Shown in pieces: positions 52,944 through 60,738 of a stretch of DNA of 64,000 bases. Every line of letters starts with the position of its first letter. Within the stretch, counting starts at the first letter, position 1. The notes beneath the pieces were generated by a model, which was given only the letters and a program-made list of their open reading frames with translations, was not told where the DNA came from and did no database searches. The stretch comes from JAAOZP01 sp038848185 (GTDB lineage Archaea; Thermoproteota; EX4484-205; JAAOZP01), in assembly GCA_038848185.1 (NCBI GenBank), contig JAWCNV010000005.1:1-64000 (forward strand), in the 5' to 3' direction. A program made the position numbers and the translations under genes.

Positions 52944-53944
52944 CTCGCTCTAGCCCTCCATAAGGTTATTCTCTGTGCTCGAAACGCTTCTTTAGATTCC
53001 TCTGCATCACGCATAGACCTACCGGTGTATTCAAGATAAACCTCGTTTAAAGTCGGTTTTGTTAGTGAAAGCCTGGTTACGGTGTAGCCTCCCTTCCGCA
53101 GAGCCTCGATTATCAGGGGAGCTGTAACTTCCCCAGACTCCGCCTTGATCCGGTATGAGCCATTCTCGCTTCTTACTTCCTTCACGTTTTCGACACTCTG
53201 AATTAAACTAGTAATGTCAGTATTCTCCCTTATGCTTATCGTTATGACATCTCCGCCTAAACTTTGCTTCAATTCTTCAGGCCCCCCAGTCACAACGATT
53301 TTTCCATGGTCGATTACTGCTATGCGGTCACACAAGGCATCAGCCTCCTCCAAGTAATGCGTCGTCATGAAAATCGTCATATTATACTCATTCTTTAGCT
53401 GTTTAATGTAGTCCCATGTTGCAGTCCTTGTTTGAACATCTAAACCTAGGGTTGGCTCGTCTAGGAAAAGAACTTTAGGTCTGTTCACTAAGCCGCACGC
53501 GAGTTCAAGCCTCCGCCTCATCCCTCCAGAATAGGTTTCAACTTTTTTATCTTTGAAATCAGTGAGTTCTACAAGGTCTAGTAGTTCAACGGCTCTCTTC
53601 TTCGCGGTTTCGCGTGGAATGCCATATAGGTCAGCACATAGGATTACGTTCTCATAACCAGTTAGGTCCTCGTCTGCAGTGTATTCTTGCGGCACAACGC
53701 CTATGACTTTCCTAACCTCCTCAGTCTGCCTTACGATGTCGTGCCCTAAGACGGATGCTGTACCCTCCGTCGGTCTTAAAACAGTTATCAACATATTGAT
53801 CGTTGTTGTCTTGCCAGCTCCATTAGGACCTAGGAACCCGAAGACCTCGCCGTCTTTAACGCTAAAATTCACATGGTCAACTGCAACAAGACTCTTATTG
53901 AAAACCTTCGTTAACCCTTCAGCAACTATAACTTCCTCAGCCAT
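52940..53944 (-). CDS. DrrA-like ABC ATPase
   Basis: A 334-residue ATPase of the daunorubicin-resistance type. Walker A is GFLGPNGAGKTTTINML, the signature is TYSGGMRRRLE, Walker B is VLFLDEPTLGLD and the switch is MTTHYLEEA. A C-terminal domain of about 100 residues follows and carries GDVITISIRENT and the ending TLNEVYLEYTGR, typical of DrrA. It is intact, unlike its paralogue at 48040. ATG at 53944, eight bases after the PadR gene. Confidence 0.92.
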   Translation of the reverse strand: MAEEVIVAEGLTKVFNKSLVAVDHVNFSVKDGEVFGFLGPNGAGKTTTINMLITVLRPTEGTASVLGHDIVRQTEEVRKVIGVVPQEYTADEDLTGYENVILCADLYGIPRETAKKRAVELLDLVELTDFKDKKVETYSGGMRRRLELACGLVNRPKVLFLDEPTLGLDVQTRTATWDYIKQLKNEYNMTIFMTTHYLEEADALCDRIAVIDHGKIVVTGGPEELKQSLGGDVITISIRENTDITSLIQSVENVKEVRSENGSYRIKAESGEVTAPLIIEALRKGGYTVTRLSLTKPTLNEVYLEYTGRSMRDAEESKEAFRAQRITLWRARAR

Positions 53945-53952
53945 TGCAACAT

Positions 53953-54489
53953 CTACCTCCTGATTCTCTTATTTACCGCCTCTATCTTCTCAGCAGCCTC
54001 CTCAAATACTCTCCCGACTTCAGCAAGATCCTCCTTAGAAACTTTTTCTCTCGAGATAGTTATGAACTCCCTGAAAGCGAAGAAAAGCCTACGGATAGGA
54101 TCATGTAACTCATCAAGCCTGCTTAGCGGGAATTCGCCTACGAAGGGAGGCGGAGGAATGAGAAGTGGAAAGGAAGTCATCTTCTCAAGAAGCTTTTCCC
54201 TGATTTCACCCTTTTCCTCGAGAAGCCTCCTGCCCTTATCGGTTAACTCGTAGCGTTTAACCCCGTTCTCATCCTTCGGAAGAGCCTTTATGAAGCCCTT
54301 CTCCTGTAGCCATGTTAACAGTGGGTAGATGGAGCCTGGGCTTGGCCTCCATGCTCTACGGGTCTCCTCTTCAATCTCATCCATAATCTCTGAGCCGGAC
54401 ATGGGTTTCTTGCTTAACATCTCTAAAATCAAGTATCTAAGAAGCCCTTTTGGAGCGTGTGCTGTATGTTTAATCCAGTGCCTAAACAT
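53953..54489 (-). CDS. PadR-family transcriptional regulator
   Basis: A 178-residue PadR repressor. The winged helix is at residues about 15-90 (LLRYLILEMLSKKPMSGSEIMDEIE, PSPGSIYPLLTWLQEKGFIK), followed by a C-terminal helical dimerisation region. It is the first gene of an operon with a DrrA-like ATPase and DrrB-like permease, the classic arrangement in which PadR senses the exported compound. ATG at 54489 is leaderless, and a perfect 14-bp palindrome with symmetric flanks lies between its TATA box and the start. Autoregulation is very likely. Confidence 0.92.
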   Translation of the reverse strand: MFRHWIKHTAHAPKGLLRYLILEMLSKKPMSGSEIMDEIEEETRRAWRPSPGSIYPLLTWLQEKGFIKALPKDENGVKRYELTDKGRRLLEEKGEIREKLLEKMTSFPLLIPPPPFVGEFPLSRLDELHDPIRRLFFAFREFITISREKVSKEDLAEVGRVFEEAAEKIEAVNKRIRR

Positions 54490-54515
54490 ATCAATGTCGA
54501 TATCGACAGCGATAT
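54488..54515 (-). promoter_or_regulatory. PadR operator: 28-bp imperfect palindrome over the operon start
   Basis: TGTCGATATCGACA (54495-54508) is a perfect 14-bp palindrome. With the flanks it reads ATATC-aa-TGTCGATATCGACA-gc-GATAT, symmetric over 28 bp apart from the spacers. The outer arm begins inside the PadR start codon, and the other arm overlaps the TATA box (minus strand gcttatatatc, 54511-54521). A dimer bound here would block TBP or RNA polymerase. Confidence 0.8.
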
Positions 54516-54602
54516 ATAAGCTTTGCTATTCTACAAAATCCGCTTACCAACATTCACAAAAGAAAAAGTTTTTGAAAAAGACCCTAAAGTAAGCAATAAA
54601 CC

Positions 54603-54610
54603 TTTTATAT
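54603..54610 (+). promoter_or_regulatory. TATA box of the dehydrogenase gene
   Basis: ttttatat lies 22-29 bases before ATG 54632, the spacing of a leaderless start. Confidence 0.6.
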
Positions 54611-54631
54611 CTAAAAATCAGAGTAAACAGC

Positions 54632-55582
54632 ATGAAAAGAAAAGTTGCAGTCTTGGTTGAAAAAGGGAGAATAGAACTGGTTGAAGAAGAAATCCCAAGC
54701 TTAGGTAAGGAGGATGTGTTGATCAAGGTTAGGGCTTGCGGCATATGTACTGGCGACCTTTATGGTTTTTCAGGCTACCCAGTATGGTTTAAATTACCAT
54801 CCCCATTAGGTCACGAGCCCACGGGAGAGATTGTTGAAGTTGGAGCTAATGTGACTAAGTTTTCCAAGGGTGACCATGTTACTGCATTAGGAGGCCCAGG
54901 TTTCTCCGACTTTGTGGTAGTGAATGAAAGCTATGTGGAAAAGATACCGGAGAGCATCCCCTTTGAATATGCAATAGGGGAACCACTTGCCTGCGCAGTT
55001 AACGCTGTAAGACTTGTTCATCCGAAGCTTGGTGATAATGTTGCAGTGGTTGGCACTGGTTTCATGGGGTTGCTTCTCGTTCAAGCATTAAACCGTCTAG
55101 GTTTAAGCAATTTAGTTGGTGTTGACGTGAGTAATGAGAGGCTTAGACTTGCCAGACACTATGGAGCGAATATGGTTTTGAATCCGAAGGAGATTGATGT
55201 TTTTAAGGAAACCCTTGCTATAACGGAAGGGAAAGGGTTTGACATGGTGATAGAGGCTACGGGGAACCCTACAGGTGTTGGGTTAGCGACTAGACTGGTA
55301 AAACAGAAAGGTAGGCTGGCTATATTCAGCTACCATACGAATCCTGTTGAAGTGGACTTAAGAGAGTGGGATTCAAGAGGGCTGGAAGTAATAATGACGA
55401 GCCCTGCAAGAGCAGACGATATGAGGGAGAATTTGAAAATAGCTGCACAGATGATGACTAGGGGCAATTTTAATCTGGAGAAGCTTGTTACCCACAAATG
55501 GGTTCTCGATGAGATTCAAAAAGCTTTCGAATACGCTTCAAAGAAACCAAGCGACTATATAAAGGGAGTAATAGTTCCCTAA
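54632..55582 (+). CDS. Zinc-type MDR alcohol/sugar dehydrogenase lacking the structural zinc lobe
   Basis: A 316-residue medium-chain dehydrogenase. Catalytic zinc ligands are the Cys of ACGICTGD, the His/Glu of PLGHEPTGEI and the Glu of IGEPLACAVNAV. The NAD(P)-binding motif is VAVVGTGFMGLLLVQALN with Asp in VGVDVSNERLRLA, which favours NAD. The four-Cys structural zinc loop of classical ADH is absent and the chain is about 30 residues short. It may oxidise a polyol or sugar rather than ethanol. ATG at 54632 is leaderless. Divergent from the PadR operon. Confidence 0.85.
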   Translation: MKRKVAVLVEKGRIELVEEEIPSLGKEDVLIKVRACGICTGDLYGFSGYPVWFKLPSPLGHEPTGEIVEVGANVTKFSKGDHVTALGGPGFSDFVVVNESYVEKIPESIPFEYAIGEPLACAVNAVRLVHPKLGDNVAVVGTGFMGLLLVQALNRLGLSNLVGVDVSNERLRLARHYGANMVLNPKEIDVFKETLAITEGKGFDMVIEATGNPTGVGLATRLVKQKGRLAIFSYHTNPVEVDLREWDSRGLEVIMTSPARADDMRENLKIAAQMMTRGNFNLEKLVTHKWVLDEIQKAFEYASKKPSDYIKGVIVP

Positions 55583-55623
55583 ATATGGAATGCAGCATCT
55601 AGCAACATCTTGCTTCCGTTAAC

Positions 55624-56514
55624 TCAACCTAATGCTTGAAACTTTCTCCCTTTGACAATTAATTTATGAACTATTCTCTGATCTGTCATAGGCTCATCCG
55701 GCTTAGCGATTGCAATTACTTCAACATAGTCTTCAAGCGGGCTATCCATTATTTTCTTGCCTAATGTTTCTTGAATCTGGAAAATACCTGCACTGTTACT
55801 CATATTTATCAATATTTGCACCGGCACATCTTTTCCCCGTGTAATCTCAACTTTATCAATGCTTAGAGCAGAAACTGTGTGAATATTCACGTTCCCTTTG
55901 TCGAAAGCCATTCTTCCACGCCCCTTTGTCATATCCGTTCCGTCAGCTATTCCGATGAGGCATGCTTCTTCAGTCAAGTCTTTAACTTCAAACTCATGAG
56001 AGTAAATGCAGCTCAATATATGAGCTCTAACCTCATACATGACTTCCTGATTCTCATATATTTCAGGAAGAAGCCGGTTCAGCAACGGAATGGCCAGATA
56101 TACGCCGGAAACGTGGTGGTTCTCCCGGTGAACCTGGTTCCCAATATCGTGGAGTAGGGCTGCGGTGAGAACTATCAGATAAACATCATCCTCGTCACCT
56201 GCCTTCTCCTTGATCACGCTGGTTAAAACCCCGTTGTCTAAGAGAAGCTTAAGCATCTTTAAAGCGTTTGCAGCAACGATTTTAGCATGAACCTCTCCGT
56301 GATCATTATACTTTAATTTTGAGACTGCGATGAAGTTCGCCATGTCCCAGTCAGCATTAACCTCCGGATCGTTCTTCAATAGTTCCCACATTCTTCGTGC
56401 CTTAGGCTTTTCTGCTGTTAATTGCATGATGGTTTTTTCAGCTTCTTCCATCATTTCGGAATATGATGTAGGAATTTCAAGCTCAAACCCTTTTCCAGTA
56501 GCGATTCTAGACAT
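55624..56514 (-). CDS. HD-domain phosphohydrolase
   Basis: A 296-residue metal-dependent HD phosphohydrolase. The chain shows a first His in DHGEVHAKIVAANALKML, the H-D pair in LTAALLHDIGNQVHRENHH with extra His, and Asp in GIADGTDMTKGRGR. The C-terminal 100 residues (KVEITRGKDVPVQILINM) look like a beta-rich extension. Substrate (nucleotide or cyclic nucleotide) unknown. ATG at 56514. Followed upstream by topoisomerase IB on the same strand with a 70-base gap. Confidence 0.82.
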   Translation of the reverse strand: MSRIATGKGFELEIPTSYSEMMEEAEKTIMQLTAEKPKARRMWELLKNDPEVNADWDMANFIAVSKLKYNDHGEVHAKIVAANALKMLKLLLDNGVLTSVIKEKAGDEDDVYLIVLTAALLHDIGNQVHRENHHVSGVYLAIPLLNRLLPEIYENQEVMYEVRAHILSCIYSHEFEVKDLTEEACLIGIADGTDMTKGRGRMAFDKGNVNIHTVSALSIDKVEITRGKDVPVQILINMSNSAGIFQIQETLGKKIMDSPLEDYVEVIAIAKPDEPMTDQRIVHKLIVKGRKFQALG

Positions 56515-56584
56515 ACCCTGTTTTTAATACGGCTGCTTGATATTTAAAGGTTGTGAACTCTATCTCTATTAATAGCAAGCATAC

Positions 56585-58165
56585 CTATTTTACTACTTGT
56601 TCTAGTTCAAGGTCTCGAAGAGCCCACGATATCTTGCGTTGAAGAGACTTAGAGTATATTTTACTCCAATCAAAGGAGGTTTTTCTACTCCACTCTAAAT
56701 ATATTCTTGGATCGATGTAGCTGTTTAAGCTAGTGTTAAGATTATAGTCTTTCGTTCTCCTCATCAATTCAAGCTTTATCCTCTCCTTCTGAAGCTTTTC
56801 CCTTAGATTCTTCAACCTCCTCTTCCTAGCTTTAGTAGGCTTCTCTTTAAGCATCTTTTTAACATCCTCTATATCCTGAATAACTTTCTCGACTCTTTGA
56901 ACCTGTTTCTCAACACGCGCACTCCAGTTTTTAGGAAGCGTCTTCTTATGATTCAGGGTCTTCGCCGCCTCAAGATTTGCAAGCTTAGCTACGAAGAGCT
57001 TTCTAAACTCAGGGTCTTCAGGACGCGTCTTAAACTCGTAAAGCTTGTCAAGAACCGCTTGGGAAGCATAATACGTTCTAAATATTTTTGAAGTCAACCC
57101 AGACATGACTTTAGATAAATAGGCATTAACATGCTCAGATCTAAGCCTTGGAAATATCCTTCTCCCCGGAGTCTTATCTATAAGCTCCTTAAGGTTTCTA
57201 ACGACAATCGGGGGAAGATTAACCTTACGATGAAAACGGACCGCGGCCTTTCCAAGGAAGTCAAACTCAACAGTATCCTCGCTTATTATCTTAACGTTAT
57301 TCTTAGTTAAAGTTGTAACCCCCTTAGTATCTAATTCGTCCTTATCCTTCTCGTCACCAACCCTGAGCTTGAGAAGATCTATAAGAAAGATTGCGGTTGC
57401 AACCTGTCTTTCAAACTCGTCCTGAGACTCCAAACCTTTTCTTACAAGTCCTCTTATCTTCCCCAGTTTGTTTCTGAGACTCATTGCCATTTCAAACTTA
57501 TTTTTCTCCCTCTCCTGCTTAACTGGAGCAGTCTCCCCGACCCATATGTATTTCATTTTACCAGTAAGCTTATCCTTCCACCTAGCTATCCAGATAGCAT
57601 CTGGATCCCAAGTTCGCCCGCCCCATTCTCCGCCGTCTGGAGTTGGTGGCGTCGGAGCATCTGGCGAAAGGTTCAGAGTAATATCCTCATAACCTACTCT
57701 CGGCTTCCATCTTCCTCTTAATGGATGCTTACCTTTTCCAATGTAGATACAGGGGGGTTCAACAGTATATCTTATCTCTACCTTTTCACCATCGATTATA
57801 GCGTAACCATACTTCTGCTTAAGCTCCTCCCTGACACGTTTTCTTTCCTCGCTTAACGCTTTCTTCTCCTCTTTAGTCAACATCTCTTTTCTCCTCTTCT
57901 CCTCTTCAACCCACTGCTTAACCTCTGAGAAGTCTATTGAATTATTCTGGGGAGAACTGTTTACACCCAATGCAGCATAGAAGTCTTTCAGAAAGTTCTT
58001 TACAAAGACCTTGTCCTCCATTCTTTCTGGAGGTTGTTTTGCAAATGCTACGGCCATTTCCTCTTGCTCAGGGGTTAGTTTAATCCTGTTCCCATTAACC
58101 GTGATGGAAAGCTCTTTATACTCGTAGGGAGGGATTAAGACCCCGTTGTGAATCAATTGTTTCAT
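56585..58165 (-). CDS. DNA topoisomerase IB (eukaryote-like)
   Basis: A 526-residue type IB topoisomerase. It relaxes both kinds of supercoil by forming a 3'-phosphotyrosyl bond. The core has PPCIYIGKGKHPLRGRWKPR, KYIWVGETAPVKQE and KLRVGDEKDKDELDTKGV. KTLNHKKTLPKNW precedes a Lys/Glu-rich linker. The active-site Tyr483 lies in TSLNSYIDPRIYLEWSRK, close to the eukaryotic SKINYLDPRI. Length fits the thaumarchaeal enzyme. The enzyme is limited among archaea to Thaumarchaeota and related lineages, so it is a lineage marker. ATG at 58165. Confidence 0.93.
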   Translation of the reverse strand: MKQLIHNGVLIPPYEYKELSITVNGNRIKLTPEQEEMAVAFAKQPPERMEDKVFVKNFLKDFYAALGVNSSPQNNSIDFSEVKQWVEEEKRRKEMLTKEEKKALSEERKRVREELKQKYGYAIIDGEKVEIRYTVEPPCIYIGKGKHPLRGRWKPRVGYEDITLNLSPDAPTPPTPDGGEWGGRTWDPDAIWIARWKDKLTGKMKYIWVGETAPVKQEREKNKFEMAMSLRNKLGKIRGLVRKGLESQDEFERQVATAIFLIDLLKLRVGDEKDKDELDTKGVTTLTKNNVKIISEDTVEFDFLGKAAVRFHRKVNLPPIVVRNLKELIDKTPGRRIFPRLRSEHVNAYLSKVMSGLTSKIFRTYYASQAVLDKLYEFKTRPEDPEFRKLFVAKLANLEAAKTLNHKKTLPKNWSARVEKQVQRVEKVIQDIEDVKKMLKEKPTKARKRRLKNLREKLQKERIKLELMRRTKDYNLNTSLNSYIDPRIYLEWSRKTSFDWSKIYSKSLQRKISWALRDLELEQVVK

Positions 58166-58270
58166 GAAGCTTGTTCAGCTGTTCCCTTCCACGGGTTTTA
58201 AAAAGTTTCTCTTAAACCAGTATTAAACGATGGGAAAAATTTATATGAACATCTTGTTGTTTTCAAGGCC

Positions 58271-58855
58271 CTATTTAAAGCCTCTTACTGTTTCGCCTAT
58301 CTTCACCCAGTCCTCAATCATTACTTCAGACACTCTAGGGTTGTAAAGAGCTGTTGCAGGATGGTATGAAGGAACCATCTTGAAGCTTCCATATGATAAA
58401 GTGCTCACGTTAAATATTCTACCGTGAATACTGCCTATGGATGCAAGTCTCAGATTAAACCTTTTGAAGAGGGTGCTTGTGGCAACATTGCCAAGTGTAA
58501 CGATTACCTTTGGTTTTATAGACTGGATTTGCACACTCAGATATGGGAAGCATGTCTCCACCTCGTCGTCAGTAGGCTCCCTGTTTTCCGGAGGACGACA
58601 TTTAACAACATTAGTTATATAAACCTCGTTCCTCTCGAGCCCAGCTGCCTTAAGCAATATTTCATTCAAAAACCGTCCAGCCTGACCTACAAAGGGTCGA
58701 CCCTCCCTGTCCTCGTTAAACCCAGGGGCCTCACCTATCAGCATTACGCTAGCTTTCAAGTCCCCTTCTCCGAAAACGACGTTAGTCCTACTTTCACTCA
58801 GCCTACATTTCCTACACCGCATCGCCTCGTTTAAAGCGCTCTCAAACTCATCCAA
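58271..58855 (-). CDS. Family 4 uracil-DNA glycosylase (Fe-S)
   Basis: Removes uracil from DNA as the start of base-excision repair. CRKCRL near residue 14 and the CRPPENREPTDDEVETC pair supply four Cys ligands for a 4Fe-4S cluster. LIGEAPGFNEDREGRPFVGQAG is the catalytic region of family 4, and VPSYHPATAL is the His-containing base-binding end. 194 aa, normal. The start is TTG at 58855. Upstream of topoisomerase IB on the same strand with a 105-base gap. Confidence 0.92.
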   Translation of the reverse strand: MDEFESALNEAMRCRKCRLSESRTNVVFGEGDLKASVMLIGEAPGFNEDREGRPFVGQAGRFLNEILLKAAGLERNEVYITNVVKCRPPENREPTDDEVETCFPYLSVQIQSIKPKVIVTLGNVATSTLFKRFNLRLASIGSIHGRIFNVSTLSYGSFKMVPSYHPATALYNPRVSEVMIEDWVKIGETVRGFK

Positions 58856-58901
58856 CCCTTTTCACAACCCATTTCCGCCAGATATGAATCTTACGAGAAG
58901 A

Positions 58902-59426
58902 CTAATCCTTAAGACGAAGCCCTGTTTTAACCATTGAAGCATATTCTGCAAGCCTCTTCCCAAGCAGCCTACAGGCCTTCAACTCGTCTGCTCCCGGATT
59001 CCTAACTGAAACTGCCCCATAATGCAACGTAACATTTGGAGCAACGTAATCCGGAACTCCGAAAACCAGCATACCGTAGTTCAACATCATGAGGATTATT
59101 GAGAGACACGCCATTTCGTTTCCTCCTCCGAATCCTCCTGAGCTGCTGAATGCAGCCCCAACTTTTCCATTCATCTTACCCCATGCAGGAATAGCAATCT
59201 TAGTAAATAATTCGTTCATTTTAGTAGACATGACTCCGCAATGAGTGGGGGTGCCGAAGGCGAATCCGTCGTTCTCAAGAAAATCTTCGACAGTTATGTC
59301 AGCAACCTTCTTCAAAGATACTTCTGCACCGGCTATACTAGCGCCTTCAGCAACAGCCTTAGCCATCTTCTCAGTGTTACCGGTTTGACTATCATATGCA
59401 ACTAGGATCCTAACTTTTTCAGACAT
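58902..59426 (-). CDS. Flavodoxin-fold NAD(P)H:quinone oxidoreductase (WrbA-like)
   Basis: A flavodoxin-like protein of about 174 aa. The FMN phosphate loop is VAYDSQTGNTEKMAKAVAEG, and GTPTHCGVMSTKMNEL and FSSSGGFGGGNEMA are the other flavin loops, closest to WrbA. It carries electrons to quinones or handles oxidative stress. I chose ATG 59426 because minus-strand gttttaag near 59456 is a TATA at the right distance. That TATA overlaps the upstream ATG at 59450, so the eight-residue extension is unlikely. Divergent from the xylose-isomerase-like gene. Confidence 0.85.
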   Translation of the reverse strand: MSEKVRILVAYDSQTGNTEKMAKAVAEGASIAGAEVSLKKVADITVEDFLENDGFAFGTPTHCGVMSTKMNELFTKIAIPAWGKMNGKVGAAFSSSGGFGGGNEMACLSIILMMLNYGMLVFGVPDYVAPNVTLHYGAVSVRNPGADELKACRLLGKRLAEYASMVKTGLRLKD

Positions 59427-59528
59427 GAAAACATATGAATTTAACCCCATCTTAAAACTTTCCTCGTGCCAATAAGATTCTTCGCGCTACATTTTAATAG
59501 GAGGATTCAGGATTATTCTCGATCCAGC

Positions 59529-60653
59529 ATGATAAGGGATCTAAGGGATCAGGCTAGGTTAAGAAGTAAAGAAGAGATTTTAAGTCAGCTTGTCGAATTC
59601 AAGATTGAACCCAAGTTCTCAGCAGGAGTATGGTACTTCTCACCTGCCAAGTCTAGGTTTCATGACACTTATGGTGAGACACGAAAGATAGAGGAAATTT
59701 TAAATATTGTGCTTAAGCTATACGACGAGAAAGTTATAGACAGCAGCTTTAGACTTGAAGCACACTACCCCAATGAGGTTAACGAGGACAACGTGGATAA
59801 GTATAGGCAGCTTGAAAAGGAAACCGGTATTAAACTGATAACTGTTATACCCAATCTTTTCTACGATAAGATTTTCGAATTCGGCTCCCTGTCCAACCCT
59901 ATTAAGGAAGTCAGAGACCATGCGATAGACAGAACAATCAAAGCCTTAAAGATGAACAAGGAGCTGGATACGAGCTTCATGGTAGTTTGGCCAGGGATAG
60001 ACGGTTATGAGAACCCATTTGGCATGGATTTCTTAGGAATGTGGGAGAGATTTGAAACCGGTTTAGCACAGGCTATGGACAAGGTTCCGGGAGTGAGAGT
60101 CGCGATAGAGCCTAAACCCTATGAGCCAAGGGGAAATAATATTTACAGGAATACTGCAAACGGCATTCTAGCAGCCCAGAGAATTGAAAAACTCTTGAAA
60201 TCTGATGAGAATAAGAAGCTGCTTGAACAGGGTCACGCGATGGTTGCTTTAAACCCGGAGGTTGGACATGTTCTCATGGGGCATGAAGAACTTGCATATG
60301 CTTTCGCCTCAATACTTAGGGAAGGAAGGTTAGCACATACTCACTGGAACAGTCAGCCCCTCGGGAACTATGATCAAGATCTTAACGTTGGGGTTTTAGC
60401 ATTAGATCAACTGTATGCAGCTTTATTTGTTCTAAAGATGCATAACTATAGAGAGTATTTTGGAATAGACATTAATCCTGAGCGGATGAGTGTTGAAACA
60501 GCTTTAAAAATCAACATTAAAGCGATTAGAAATGCCTGTAAGAGGCTTAACAATCTTAGCTATGAGGATCACAGTCGCATCGTTGACGCAATGTTCAATC
60601 CCGAAAAGAATAGAGGAGTAGTTGAAGAGGTCTTCATAAAGTCTTTTGAGTGA
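59529..60653 (+). CDS. Xylose-isomerase-like TIM barrel sugar isomerase
   Basis: A 374-residue TIM-barrel isomerase related to XylA and L-rhamnose isomerase. Marks are VAIEPKPYEPRGN (metal-binding Glu), VALNPEVGHVLMGHEEL (Glu/His) and HTHWNSQPLGNYDQDLNVG (Asp ligands). The frame extends to GTG 59466, but I use ATG 59529. The TATA-like attttaata at 59491-59499 would lie inside the longer gene, and the extra residues do not belong to the family. It may act on xylose or a rare sugar. Divergent from the flavodoxin gene. Confidence 0.8.
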   Translation: MIRDLRDQARLRSKEEILSQLVEFKIEPKFSAGVWYFSPAKSRFHDTYGETRKIEEILNIVLKLYDEKVIDSSFRLEAHYPNEVNEDNVDKYRQLEKETGIKLITVIPNLFYDKIFEFGSLSNPIKEVRDHAIDRTIKALKMNKELDTSFMVVWPGIDGYENPFGMDFLGMWERFETGLAQAMDKVPGVRVAIEPKPYEPRGNNIYRNTANGILAAQRIEKLLKSDENKKLLEQGHAMVALNPEVGHVLMGHEELAYAFASILREGRLAHTHWNSQPLGNYDQDLNVGVLALDQLYAALFVLKMHNYREYFGIDINPERMSVETALKINIKAIRNACKRLNNLSYEDHSRIVDAMFNPEKNRGVVEEVFIKSFE

Positions 60654-60738
60654 ACTCTTAGCAACCAAACCAGTTGGATAACCCATTTTTGTCATTGAAA
60701 ATACTTACAAAGCCTTAATTGAAAAAGACTTCTGATAA

